Of a stretch of 64,000 bases of DNA, positions 31,788-42,899 are shown one piece after another; the first letter of the stretch is position 1, and each line of letters starts with the position of its first letter. The position numbers were made by a program, and so were the translations under genes. Source of the stretch: Ampelocalamus luodianensis (Eukaryota > Streptophyta > Magnoliopsida > Poales > Poaceae); contig CM070623.1 of NCBI GenBank assembly GCA_036346255.1, forward strand, positions 610,033 to 674,032. The letters are read 5' to 3'. The notes beneath the pieces were generated by a model that made no database searches, was not told the origin of the DNA, and saw nothing but the letters and a program-made list of their open reading frames with translations.

Positions 31788-32852
31788 CTGGAATATGCAG
31801 GGAATTAAGCAAAAAGGATAATGACAACCAAATTAACTTGCAGGCATGGATAACTAAGGTATTTTACTACGTGATAAAAAAAATTGTTACATCACCGGAA
31901 ACAATAAAAGAAGACTCTGTTTATTGATCAACTACAGGTATATGTCATTAATTATGATTGCAAAACAAACTTTGGAGGTAGCAAACTATAAACACAACTT
32001 GCTAATTTTTGCCCTGATTGCTAACTTCATGAAAAGGCAATCAGTTGTGGAAACCTGCTGATTAGCTTATCCACAAGCATGGTTTTATCCTATTATGTCT
32101 CGCAGCCGATAAGGAAAGAAAATTTGAGGAAAGAAATCTAGTGGATATCATTAAAATGTTACAGCTACAATATAACAGTTGATAGCCTTGAGGGTTCCCC
32201 CATTACAACATTCCACCTCTCAGTAATATGACCAACACAAGCACAGCTATTATGTCTAGATTTGACTTGGCAAACAGGAGTTTAACAGCATGGCAAACCA
32301 TAGTTCAACTAATATGACAACCACCTACAGATATCAGTGTGGATCATTAGACTAATGTCATGCTAACACCACTTGAACCTAGTATCCTTGGTGCTGGCAA
32401 TGAAGATCGAAGCTTTTGTTAACTAACGAGACTTACAAAAGAAACTAAGCCATGCAAAAAGCCAAGATACAACTTGAAAAACAATCTATGCCTTTTGAAG
32501 GCATTCGAGATAGTTATATGCATCAAGACATTATTGAGAGTTGAAACAGTATACTAACCGTAAACTGTAACCTCCATTTATTTTTATTTACGGCTTCAAT
32601 GTCTTCAACAGTTAACTATAGAATGTTCAAATGAATTTCTTACATCAGTTACATCAGTTATTCTGATCTAAGCTAATGTCTACAGCAAAAGGAACAAAGC
32701 CAGTTATATTTCTCATTCAACTCCATCCCACCAACCAAATACACCCTTAGAGATTGAAGGATGACCAAACGAACCATTTTTGTGAAGAAGAAAAATCTGA
32801 CGGACTGAATGTAATCTTATTCATGGCCTAAAGACGAGTTGCAGGTGCAAAC
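31788..32852. other. Helicase intron, no other feature
   Basis: AT-rich intron between exons 32853-33077 and 31719-31787. No repeat pair or open frame that I can support. Confidence 0.4.
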
Positions 32853-33077
32853 CTGAATCGATGTTGGTTTTTGGTAGCCGAGTGCTTCACAGGCTCGAAG
32901 AAGTGGCCGTGATAAGTTCAGCTCAAGAAACGAATTTGCATGGAATGATGCTCCTTCAGACGATGCAAAAAAATTAGAAGGATCCACAGCGACACCCTGT
33001 TCGACCGTATCTCCTTCAGACAATGCAAAAAAATTAGAAGGATCCACAGCGACACCCTGTTCGACCGTATCTTCATC
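32853..33077 (-). CDS. Helicase exon with Q motif and duplicated 20-residue unit
   Basis: 225-nt exon, acceptor AATCACAG (33077), donor ATTCAG/GTTTGC (32853). It encodes two near-identical 20-residue units, DTVEQGVAVDPSNFFALSEG then DTVEQGVAVDPSNFFASSEG, followed by FLELNLSRPLLRACEALGYQ and KPTSIQ, the Q motif (family usually KPTPIQ). The Q motif recognises adenine. Confidence 0.85.
32951..33070. repeat. Exonic 60-bp tandem duplication
   Basis: 32951-33010 and 33011-33070 differ at about one base (gacgatgc versus gacaatgc). The period is 60 bp, so the frame is kept and 20 residues are added. Confidence 0.95.
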
Positions 33078-33275
33078 CTGTGATTACCAACGCATAAACA
33101 ATGCGAATGTCAAATGTCAACTAACCATCATGGTTAATTAGTACCAAGAAACGGTGCGTATACACATAGAAAGTACCAAAATGCACTGATGGTTAGCCAT
33201 CGGAAAGAATTGGACAGTATCCGCAGTTAGAGTAAACATAACGAGATGGAGAAATCAAATAGCAGCAAAGCTCAC

Positions 33276-34121
33276 CTCTTGTGCAGCCTCCTGTCCCCCA
33301 TCCTCCTCTTCTTCTCCTTTCTCACCACCTTCCTCTTCGCCCCCTTGCCCCTCCCACTTGCCTTTCTCCTCCTCCACCTCCTCCTCGACACCCTCTTCGT
33401 CCTCGCTCTCCTCGAGCTCGTCCTCCTCGTCCCCGCTCTCCCCCTCCACCTCCTCCTCGTCGCTATCATCAGCATCCTCGTCGCCGCTGCCACTCTCGTC
33501 GCCCTCGGATTCGTCGGGGATAGAGGGATTGCCGCGACCACGGAGGGCCAGGGAGATCTTGTCGTCGATGGAGGTGGTGCGGCGGCGCGCGTGCTCCGCC
33601 GACACGGATTCCGCGTAGGACGAGAACTCCCACGGCGACTGTGCCGGCGGCTTGCGCCACGCGGAGGAAGCCGCCACAGCCTCGTCGTCGGAGCCGTCCG
33701 GATCGAAGCGGAAGTTGGGGTCCATGTCAAATTGTCGACGTGAGAAAGGGATGGAGGGAGGGAGATGTAGTGTTGCTTTTCCGGCGCCGTCACCAGCAGA
33801 CCGATCCATGAAGTACAAAGGCACATCCTGGTCAGGAGCCGCTGCAGCCCCAACCTCAGTGCCGAACTCCAGCGGCGCATAGAGGGTACCAAACAGCGAA
33901 CTCTCCAGCTGCCTCATCTCCTCCTCCTCTTGGTTCTGCTTGGCTTCCAGCGCCTTAGCCTTCTTTTTCTTCCGCTCCTTATTGTTGTTATCCGACTTGG
34001 CTTCCTTCCCAACCTCTGCATCCCCAGCAATTTTAGAGCCAATGCCCTCATCATTATCATCATCAGCTCCACTTTTCTCCAGGCGGCGCTTCTGGAGCAC
34101 ATTCTGGGATATCAAGCTCAT
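33276..34121 (-). CDS. First coding exon: UTP18-like N-terminus fused to helicase N-terminus
   Basis: 282 codons, ending at donor CAAGAG/GTGAGC (33276). Residues 1-117 (MSLISQNVLQKRRLEK, a Lys-rich stretch, LESSLFGTLYAPLEFGTEVG, DVPLYFMDRSAGDG) match the conserved N-terminus of plant UTP18, a WD40 protein of the SSU processome. Residues 118-132 (TLHLPPSIPFSRRQF and D) look like former 5'UTR of the helicase. Met133 (33725) starts MDPNFRFDPDGSDDEAVAAS, then SPWEFSSYAESVSAEHARRR, the usual start of the RH28-type helicase, followed by an acidic Glu/Asp-rich tract. There is no stop between the two parts. The upstream start is chosen because the 5'UTR and promoter lie in front of it. Confidence 0.8.
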
Positions 34122-34138
34122 CTTGCCCGGAGAAACGG

Positions 34139-34348
34139 CCTGCCAAAACTACCAACAAATTAGACAAACCTAGTCCCATAAACGCATAGAGCTTCTACTG
34201 ATTGCAAGGTAGGATACTGATGCTACGTCCCCACCAGAACAATCAAGAATCGATATCGCGACCAGTATAACAAAGCATGGACGCCACGCATCCAACGACT
34301 CTTGCTCGCAAAATGGACAGTAAGAGGTGAAATTGATAGAGGCGTACC
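34139..34348 (-). other. 5'UTR intron
   Basis: Donor CTCACG/GTACGC (34348/34347) and acceptor TTTTGGCAG with the exon resuming at 34139, 18 bases ahead of the ATG. About 208 bp. It would belong to the UTP18-derived 5' end. Confidence 0.55.
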
Positions 34349-34454
34349 GTGAGATACTAACGGCGGCGAAGCTTCGGTGGCCCGGTCGGCAGCGGAAGGC
34401 TGGGCGGCGGCTGCTCGGCGCGAGACTGGCGGGAGAGAGAGGGCGAGGAGGCTC

Positions 34455-34516
34455 TAGGGTTTTAGACTTTTTCGTCCACTCCGTGAAAAATATGGGCCTT
34501 TTCGCCATTATGGGCC
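34455..34516 (-). promoter_or_regulatory. Telo-box plus two site II elements: ribosome-biogenesis-type promoter
   Basis: On the minus strand the telo-box AAACCCTA lies at 34462-34455, upstream of the 5'UTR; TGGGCC site II cores occur at 34493-34498 and 34511-34516 (plus-strand reading). In plants this pairing is typical of genes for ribosomal proteins and nucleolar factors. It matches the function of both fused parts (UTP18 and DRS1-type helicase). Confidence 0.65.
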
Positions 34517-34619
34517 GGATCACGTTGAGATTAACGGGCTTAGTCAGTCCACATATCATTATTTTTTTACAGGCCCGTCTTGTCAGTGACGCACTAGCCA
34601 GCAGCCACAAACTACTATA

Positions 34620-34770
34620 ATTCTGAGTTTAGTCCGCGCCTCCGATCGTTCACCTCCCCGGCGCAGCGATCGTCCCCCTTCCTCCTCGCGCAACCACTGC
34701 GCCCCCTACTTCTCCCACTCTTCGCAACCACCCCACCCCACCCTTCTCGCCTGTACACCCTCGTCCTCAT
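34620..34770. other. Pyrimidine-rich stretch, possibly a truncated divergent 5'UTR
   Basis: C-rich on the plus strand (cacctccccggcgcagcg, cccccttcctcctcgcgcaa). It looks like a grass 5'UTR reading to the right and is cut by the gypsy fragment at about 34772. No ORF. Confidence 0.3.
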
Positions 34771-34771
34771 C

Positions 34772-35130
34772 GTGGTCAGAGAATACCTAGATGTGTTCCC
34801 TGAGGAACTGCCTGGTATGCCACCAGATACCAGATAGGGATGTATCATTCCTAATTGATTTAGTCCTTGTGACTGCTCCTATATCAAAGAGACCATATAG
34901 GAAGCCAGCAAATGAATTGGTAGAGTTGAAGAAACAAATTAAAGACCTGAAGAACAAATGATTTATTCGGCCAAGCTCTTCACCATGGGGTGCACTAGTG
35001 TTGTTTGTCAAGAAGAAAGACAATAGCCTGAGGATGTGTGTAGATTATAGATCACTCAATGAGGTCACCATTAAAAACAAATATCCCTTGCCAATGATAG
35101 ATGACCTCTTTGACCAACTAAGAGGAGCAA
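34772..35130 (+). pseudogene. Ty3/gypsy reverse transcriptase fragment
   Basis: Translates, with a frameshift near 34833 and a stop near 34960, as VVREYLDVFPEELPGMPPD, RDVSFLIDL, APISKRPYRKPANELVELKK, IRPSSSPWGALVLFVKKKDN, RMCVDYRSLNEVTIKNKYPL and PMIDDLFDQLRGA. This is the N-terminal part of a chromoviral-type RT, upstream of the YxDD box. It ends abruptly at the LTR beginning 35131. Confidence 0.85.
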
Positions 35131-38100
35131 TGTGAGGACCCGACCACTAGTTCTCAGAACACTGCACAGGAGGCCTTTACCCGGAGGTCCAATAAGACCA
35201 CCAGCACACAGGCTCACCCAGGAGGTCCAAAAAACCACTCAGGACACCTTGCAAGACCACCAGGAGGTCTGAGAGTGGCCGAGAGGCCTAGGATCACCTT
35301 ACTTTCGTGACCACACCGGAGGTCACGAAACAAGGGACCACACTAAGCCTTCTATGGTAATGATCTAGTCCCAAGGATCATGTGCTAGCTCTTCACAGTC
35401 TACAGAAGTGATGACATCCAAACGCACTCTTGTATTAACAAAATATCAACAAAGTTGCTTACAAAAGCGGCCTTGGGCCGATTATAAAATACAAAAGGTT
35501 CAAAAAGGACGTTAGTCCATCAACACGCCACAGGCAACTGACTGGAGGGCACAACCTAGGCGCTTTGTTCTTCCTCTTCGTTGGTAATGTCTTCACCTGA
35601 TAAAGATTGCATTGGGCAAGGGTGAGCACTACTACCGTGCTCGCAAGTCACACCCGTAGAGTAGCAAAATGACATGCATATATGGATATTCAAAGACAGG
35701 TATAATATGGTTGATTTGCATAAAGCTAAGTTTCTTTCAATTACATGTACTAAGATTCAAAGCAGGTATACAACAGATAAAATTCATTTTCTAAAATTCA
35801 ATTTTCAGTTGGATAACATTCATCATCAAGATGGTGAAGGATACCCTCCCCGCCCATAAACCCATGGGATAGAAATCCCAAAATCAGTTTATTAGAAACC
35901 CTTTTTGAAACCAAAACCAATGTCTAACTTTGAGTGACATCACTAGCACGTCCATGACCGCGGACACGGCTATTCGAATAGTTTTACACTCTGCAGAGGT
36001 TGCACACTTTACTCACACGATAGAATTCTCTAGTTTGTTTGGCATTCATCAATACCACCTCACACTTCCTTTGGTGGGAGGTCTAGAGTACGTGACAAGG
36101 CTTTTACAATGCATCATTCCACCGCAGCTCCTCCTTGCTAAGGTTTCGCCCCATTTGGATTAACCATCCGCAGGTTCAGGGCCCCCTCTTGCGCCAGTGG
36201 GATAACATAAGTTATGAAAGACCACCCACACATCAAAATGGAACAACTACGATGGAACTTTGCAAATTAATTAGCCAGGTCCTACTCCCCATTCTAAGGA
36301 CATGTGGTTGCACTGTAAGGTAAAGCCCATTATAGGCATAGTATGGGACGCTCAAAGGCCGGTCCTTAACTGACTAGGGTGACAATCACAAAACCCTGAG
36401 CCTCAACTTTACCTAAGTTGAGCTCGTGCATAGACATGCACCAACCAAACAACAAATTCGCCCCAGTCCAAACCAGTTTTCCATTTATTTTGCTTGTCAA
36501 AACATTTACAAAACCTCCATGACAACCCAATGTCATGGTTTTAATTATTTAAACAGCATTGGTCATTTGGCAGTAAGATCTCCCAAAACAAGAATTGATC
36601 TAAGCATGGATAAGCATCAAGTTTGCAATATCTCTAGTCCATACTAAAGTATCAACTAGGTTTTCATCTATGGTGATAAGGGAGACATAACAATAGCAAG
36701 TCTGGTTGTATAAGATATAACAGGGGTAACTAAAGAATTTCAATAACAAGGGTTAAACTATTTGTATTGAAGTATGCATGCAATACTAGTTGAAACCAAC
36801 ATATTTAATTTGAATTAATGGGTTCAACATGATCAAGAGTATGACTTGCCTTGCTTACAATATTGAGGATCTTCCTCTTCATGGCACTCAGGCTCACTGG
36901 TGTCTTCGCAATCTACACGGTCAAAAGAACATATTCAAACAAAGCTCCAAATAAAGAACCAAAAGAACTCCAAAAGAACCTCAAAACTCAAACTATAAAA
37001 GGATATCATGCTAAAAGTGGGTTCTCAGGAAGGGGTCCCAACTTACTGGAAGGAGGTCCAGCGAGGGAGGTCTTTGTAAAAGACCAGGAGGTGGTCTTTA
37101 GTAAAAAGATCCAAGAAGGTGACTTAGACAACAGAATAGGGAGGTCATGAGGGATGGTCCTTGCACTCGGCCAAAAAGTCCAGGGGATGATCTTTGCACA
37201 GAGACCAGAGAGGAGTTCCTCACATAAAGGCCATGGAAATCCGATGGCAATCCAGGAGAGGAGGTCCTGAAGAGACACAACCACTTATTGTGGCAATAAG
37301 AACAGAATAGAGCAGTACACAAAGAAGCTTACCAGGGACAACAAAGAAATGATGAGTGAAAGGGAGGTCGAGGGCAATATTGGCGATTGAAGCTGGTGCC
37401 AAAGCTCCAGTGGAGCCTGCAATGGTGGAAACGTGACAATGGAGGTCCCTGGCGAGATTCTTGGCAGCAAAGTCTCTTCACAAAGCCACTGAACAAGAGC
37501 CAAAAGAGCTGAGTGTGAAAAGGTGAGGAAGAAGGGCTACCCAGGCTAATTATAGCCAAGATGGGTGAAGAAAACACTAGAAGTGTATGTGTCAAGATCA
37601 GTGAAAAATGGGCCAAAGTAGGTGAGTGACAGAGCGGTGTCACCACCTATTTGGTGAAGGACAAAAGAAAGGACAATGTGCGCTGTTAAGAAAGGGGACA
37701 AGGACAGGTAATAATGGTGCCACTAGATGACTACATTCAGAGTAAGCACCATGTTCGGACCATCCCAACGCACCAGCAAAATCGGGCCATCCATCATGAA
37801 TCGAATAGTCCTCAAGCTATGATGGTTAAACCCGAGCGGTACAGCCACAAGGGCAAGCGGTAAGTCCAATCGTTAGGGAAATTTGGACCCTTAGCTCTAG
37901 TGAGGATGAGGTCAGAGCCGTTAGATTAAACGGAGGTAAGGTCTGGACCTTTAGATCTAACAAAGGAGAGATCCGAACCGTTAGATCCAACAAGGATGAG
38001 GTCGGACCGCTAGATCTAACCAAGAATGAGGTCTGGACCGCGCGAGGGAGTTCCAGTGAAGGTAGGGGTGGTTTTGAAGGATGTGGGGAGGTACAATTTG

Positions 38101-38850
38101 GCGGGAAGGAGGTCCTAGAGGACATGAAGAGGTCCAATTAAGGTTCTTAGAGTTCCCGAGAAGCAGTATTACCGCAAGTTAGGAGCGGTAGTACTGGGTT
38201 GACATAGAAGGGGACTTTTGAGAGAGTTACAAGGATCCAAGCAAGAGAGAGTCCAAGAGATTCAAGTCAACAAAGAAATGGTCTGAACCCCAAAGAGGTT
38301 CAAGCCGACAAAAAGGGGTAGTCTAGACATAAGGAAGGTCTAGACTCACAGAAGTGTTCCAAACATAAGGAGATATGGCTTCCAAGAAATAGCCAGACAA
38401 GAGGGAGGTCTGGGCATAAGAATATGCCCAAACAAAGGAGGAAGGTCGAAACCACAAGGATGACCTAGACCTCAGAGGAGGTCTAGCTACAAGGGAAGCC
38501 TAAACCTCAAGGGAGGTCTAAACTACAAAAGAGAGATTAAGAGAGAGGTCCCGACCCAAAGGTGGTCTGGACCAAGGAGGTAGACTAGACATAATAGCAT
38601 GTCTAAACAAGATGGTGGGAAAGAGATCTAGGCATAGGGAGAACAGGTCCTACCAAGAAAAGGAGAGATAGCTCTAGAGAGCTAAAGTAACACCAAAAGA
38701 ACCAAACTTTTGGTTAGTTGAAGTTTAGTTTAGTCATTTCAAACACTTCAAATTATGAAAATCTCAAATTAAGCTTGGAATTCGCATCAAAACCAAATGG
38801 TTCTTTTTATTTTGAAAATTTTCAAAAAGGCTATGAAAATCAGGGCGTTA
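35131..38850 (-). mobile_element. Long LTR of a GGACCTCC-rich gypsy family, copy A
   Basis: Read on the minus strand it starts TGTAACGCCCTGATTTTC (38850) and ends GGTCGGGTCCTCACA (35131), the TG...CA form of an LTR. About 3.7 kb, no coding sequence. Rich in ggaggtc on the plus strand (GGACCTCC on the minus). It contains the conserved block ctattcgaatag with flanking ctctgcagaggt at about 35970-36000. It interrupts the RT fragment at LRGA. No matching 5-bp duplication at the right end, so it is not a simple solo LTR. Confidence 0.6.
35640..37735. repeat. Inverted repeat, left arm
   Basis: Reverse complement of about 39262-41352, with moderate divergence and small indels. Examples: aagtcacacccgtagag against cacgggtgtgactt, and aaaggacaatgtgcgctgtt against aacagcccacattgtccttt. 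Confidence 0.75.
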
Positions 38851-41355
38851 CAGTGCGGTAGTACCATCACAACCAGCGGTACTACCGTTAGTGCCGTTGC
38901 CTAGAACCTCCGATCCAGGCCAAGGGTTGAGATTGCTTCGCCATCTCGGCTGGTCCAAACGGCCAAACCAATTAGGCCCTTCCGATTGAGATCCGACGGT
39001 TCCTGTTCCCTTGCATTTTCCCTCGCTAAATGCTTCTCTCCTTTGATCCCATCTGATCAGCTTAGACCTCCCCAAGGACCTCTTTGGTGGGTCGGGACCT
39101 CCCCCTTAGACCCGAATGTCTCTACATTTGACTGGTCCCACCTGCCAGCCCTACCCATTCTTGGTTTCCTCCGCCACACAAGTACATGGGGCATTTAATG
39201 TGTGTTGTAACCACAGGGAGTGCAGTCACATACGTGGCCCATACATTGAATGGGATCACTTAGTGGCACCCTATTATCTTTTCTTGTTCCCTTTCTTAAC
39301 AGCCCACATTGTCCTTTCTTTTGTCCTTCACCAAATAGGTGGTGACACCTGCTCTACCACCCACCTACCCTTGACTCATTTTTCACACTTTCCTTGATAA
39401 GTACGCCTCTGTTTTGGCTATATTTAGCCCAGAGAGTCTTTCTTCCCCACCTTTTTGCATTTGGTTCTTTCGGTTCTTGCTCAGCGGCTCTGTGGGAGAT
39501 CTTGGTGCCAAGGCCTCTACCAGGGACCCTCCCTTGTCGAAGCTTTCCCTATTGAAAGCTCCGCTGGAGCTTGGTGCCGGCCTCAATCGCCATAAGCCGC
39601 CCTCGATCTCCCCTTCACTCATCCTTTCCTTCTAGTCTCTGGTGAGTTTCTTTGCATAATGCTCTATTCTTGTGCTGGTCACCACACTGAGTGGTTGTGT
39701 CTCCTCCAGGACCTCCCCTTCTGGATTGCTTCCGGATTTCTATGGCCCTTGCGTGAAGAACTCACCTCTGGTCTCTACGCAAAGAACATCCCCTGGACTT
39801 TTTGGCCGAGTACAAGGACCATCCTTCATGACCTTCCTATTTTGTTGTCTAAGTCACCTTCTTGGATCTTTTTACTAAGGACCACCTCTCTGGTCTTTTA
39901 CAAAGACCTCCCTCGCTGGACCTCCTTCCAGTAAGTTGGGAACCCTTCCTAAGAACCTATTTTCAGCATAGTGTTCTTTTATAGTTTGAGTTTTGAGGAT
40001 TCTTTTGGAATTCTTTTGGTTCTTTAGTTGGAGCTTTGTTTGAATGTGTTCTTTTGACCATGTAGATCGCGACAACACCAGGGAGTCTGAGTGTACTGAA
40101 GAGGAAAACTCTCAAGTCAGTGAGCAAGGCAAGTCATACTCTTGATCATGTTGAACCCATTAATTCAAATTAACTATGTTGGTTTCAACCAGTATTGCAT
40201 GCATATTTCAATACAAATAGTTTAACCCCTGTTATTGAAATCCATTAGTTACCCTTGTTACCTTTTATACAACCAGACTTGCTATTGATATGTCTCCCTT
40301 ATCACCATAGATGAAAACCTAGTTGAGACTTTAGTATGGACTAGGGATATTGCAAAATTGATGCTTAGCCAAGCTTAGAGCAATTCCTATTTTGGGTTAT
40401 TTCACTGCCAATGACCAATGAGTCAAATGATTTAAACCATGTCATTGGGTTGTCATGGAGCTTTGTAAAAGGTTTATGAAAAGTAAGCAAATGGAAAATT
40501 GGTTTGACTGGGGCGAATTGGTTGCTTGGTTGGTGCATGTCCATGTACGAGCTCAACTTGGGTAGAGTTGAGACTCATGGGTTATGTGGCAGTCGCCCTA
40601 GTCACTTGAGGACCGGCCTTTGGGTGATCATTTGCTAGGCCTATAATGGGCTATGCCTTACCGTACAACCACATGTCCCCAGAATGGGGCGTGGGACCTT
40701 GCTGAATAATTTGCAGAGTTCTACCACAGTTGTTCCACTTTGATGTGTGGGAGGTCTTTCATGGCCAATGGTCTTTTATAACCAATGTTTCCCACTAGCG
40801 CAAGAGGGGGCTTTTCCGGCGGGTTTGTATCCAATGGAAGCGAAACCTTAGCGAGGAGAGGTTGTGGTAGAATAATGCATTGTAAAGGCCTTGTCATGAA
40901 CTCTAGACCTCTTACCTTCGGTGGTGAGAGGTGGCATTGACGGATGCCGGACAAACTAGAGGAATCATGTCATGTGGGTAAAGTGTACAACCTCTGCAGA
41001 GTGAAAACTATTCGAATAACCGTGTCCATGGTCATGGACGTGCTGGAAAAAGACTACTCAAAGTTAGATATTGGTTTTGTTTTCAAAAGATTTTTGGATA
41101 AACTGATTTTGGGATTTCTATCCCATGGTTTGGGCAGGGAGCCTTGTGACAGGAGGGTATCCTTCACCATCTAATGATGAATGTTATCCAACTGAAAACA
41201 AATTTTCTAAATGAAAATTTATTTATGGTATAATGCTTCGGAATTTAGCATATGTAATTGAAAGAAACTTGGCTTCGTGCAAATCAACCATAATATGCCT
41301 TTCTTTGAATAACCATGTATGCATGTTATTTTTGTTACTCCACGGGTGTGACTTG
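38851..41355 (+). mobile_element. GGACCTCC-family LTR, copy B (partial, plus orientation)
   Basis: Inverted counterpart of copy A, starting gtgcggtagtaccatcac and stopping at gggtgtgacttg, where another LTR-like start (TGTAACACCCCG, 41356) follows. It includes a leader-like part, the gcagagtgaaaactattcgaataaccgtg block at about 40998 and typical LTR end sequence. Non-coding. The part matching 35131-35640 of copy A is missing here. Confidence 0.55.
39262..41352. repeat. Inverted repeat, right arm
   Basis: Partner of 35640-37735. The spacer between the arms is about 1.5 kb. Confidence 0.75.
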
Positions 41356-42899
41356 TGTAACACCCCGATTTTCAGAATCGGGATGTTATTATTTAATTTG
41401 GCAATCTATTAAATATTTGACTATGTTTTAAAATTTTCCCAGGTTAAGTAAAAAGATTATTTTTAAAATCAAATCAAATTAATTAAAAGGTTGCATCTAA
41501 AGTTAAATCAAGTGGTTTAAAAAGTTGCATAATAATAATAGTAACAATAATATATACATATACATATATATAATCAAATTGTCTAAATGACTGCATTTAA
41601 ATTTAATTACTTTGATTTCTTGTTTTAACATCCTTTACAAAAATCATGAGACATGCATTAGTACGCTGCTCTTTTTCAGTTCGACCGACCGTAGGCGAGA
41701 CGCCTGTGAGTCTATTTCTTTTTCCCAACGTCTCTGCTCGTAATCACCACCAAAAATCAAGAATCTGACAACGCATGTTATATCATTGCATTCGCTGTCA
41801 CGCAAGCATTTCAATTCCGCAAGCGGTTCCCACATGCAAGGTCATTTGAGCAATTTGGAAAAATGAGGCAGAAATACAATGCTTTTAACTCCACTGTTCT
41901 GCCCTTCTTTTTGCCCAGCCATCTCCCATCTCCTCTTGCACATACATTTTCTTTTCCCCCACCAACCAATGCCACTACAGCACACTGTCATTTCACTTCT
42001 CAAGAAAGCAACTCATTGCCATTCCAATTTTGTACACAACCTCCCTCATCTCTCCAACCGAGAGCTGCTCATTCTCACTGCCATTTTTTTAAAAATCTAT
42101 CTTCCACTGCCAACTTTACCCATCATGCAAAGCACCCAACAATACATAGCCAACAAAAACAACAAACTTTAAAGATTTTTAGAGAAAATCACAGTCTGGA
42201 TAAATTCTTCAAAATTTTACCTAAGCATTTACATTATGTCAGAAGCCTCCCCTAAAATTTTCACGATTTTTGGAGCAAGTTTTCATCATCTAATAATTTT
42301 CTAAACACCTCACTGCTTTTCTTTTCTTGACCAGACGAACAACCCCACCAATACTGCCATCTTCTTGTTTTTATTCACCTCACACACTATCGGACATGTA
42401 AAGCTTCATCCTGCCACCTTTTCCCACCTGTGCACAGCTTTCCTGCCATTTCCTTTATGCAACCGAGAGCCACAAGTACTTCACTGCCATCGTCTTCTTC
42501 CCCCATCAAAGCACACAACCAATTCTTTTATTTTGCCCCAACCTAACCAATTCCTCTCCAACAGCAACCCCGTTCCCTGCAATGCTCTTTCTCCCACCGA
42601 AGCCCCTTTAGCTCACTATCATTTTTCCCACGCCAACTCTCTTCCCCCACTGCCTTCTTCCTCCAACAGAACAAGCACACCATTTCTTTCTCTTCTTGAA
42701 CACAAACTCAAGCTCCACTTCTCTCCTCTAAATCTCCACCAAGAACCACAAATCTCTCTATGCATGCCATCCCTTTGTGTTCATCTTCACCTAAGCATCT
42801 CATTTATCCAATTAGATTACGCATGCAAGTTCTTTTGAGTGTTTTGGAGAGGAGAGAAAGGAGGGCAGTGGCTGTTTTGGTATGAGAGGAGTAGCAAGC

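Larger units (their letters stand above)
8441..34121 (-). pseudogene. DRS1/DDX27-type DEAD-box RNA helicase (RH28-like) copy, disabled, with UTP18-like N-terminal fusion
   Basis: The intact family acts in the nucleolus in 60S ribosomal subunit maturation. Exons (minus strand): 33276-34121, 32853-33077, 31719-31787, 31528-31634, 30250-30328, 22043-22216, 21092-21240, 20806-20901, 20270-20372, a dead one at about 18.22-18.30 kb, 17907-17968, 16963-17061, 15826-15944, 15711-15753, 15460-15561, 14600-14695, 14434-14508, 8645-8922, 8441-8459. All junctions are GT/AG and the phases add up. Motifs present: Q (TSIQ), I (ITGSGK-T), Ia (PTREL), GG, Ib (TPGR), II (DEAD), III (SAT), IV (VIIF). Motif V is lost and motif VI frameshifted. 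The basic C-terminal tail is intact and ends RYNRRK. Any product would stop after HRVG and lack a working second RecA lobe. Confidence 0.85.

Noticed and set aside
33246..33743. 165-codon plus-strand ORF rich in Leu/Ser with apparent hydrophobic stretches
   Set aside because: Antisense of the helicase's acidic Glu/Asp-rich first exon; a composition shadow.
35131..38850. Simple solo LTR with target duplication
   Set aside because: The flanks (agcaa and gtgcg) do not match, so it is not a clean solo-LTR insertion.
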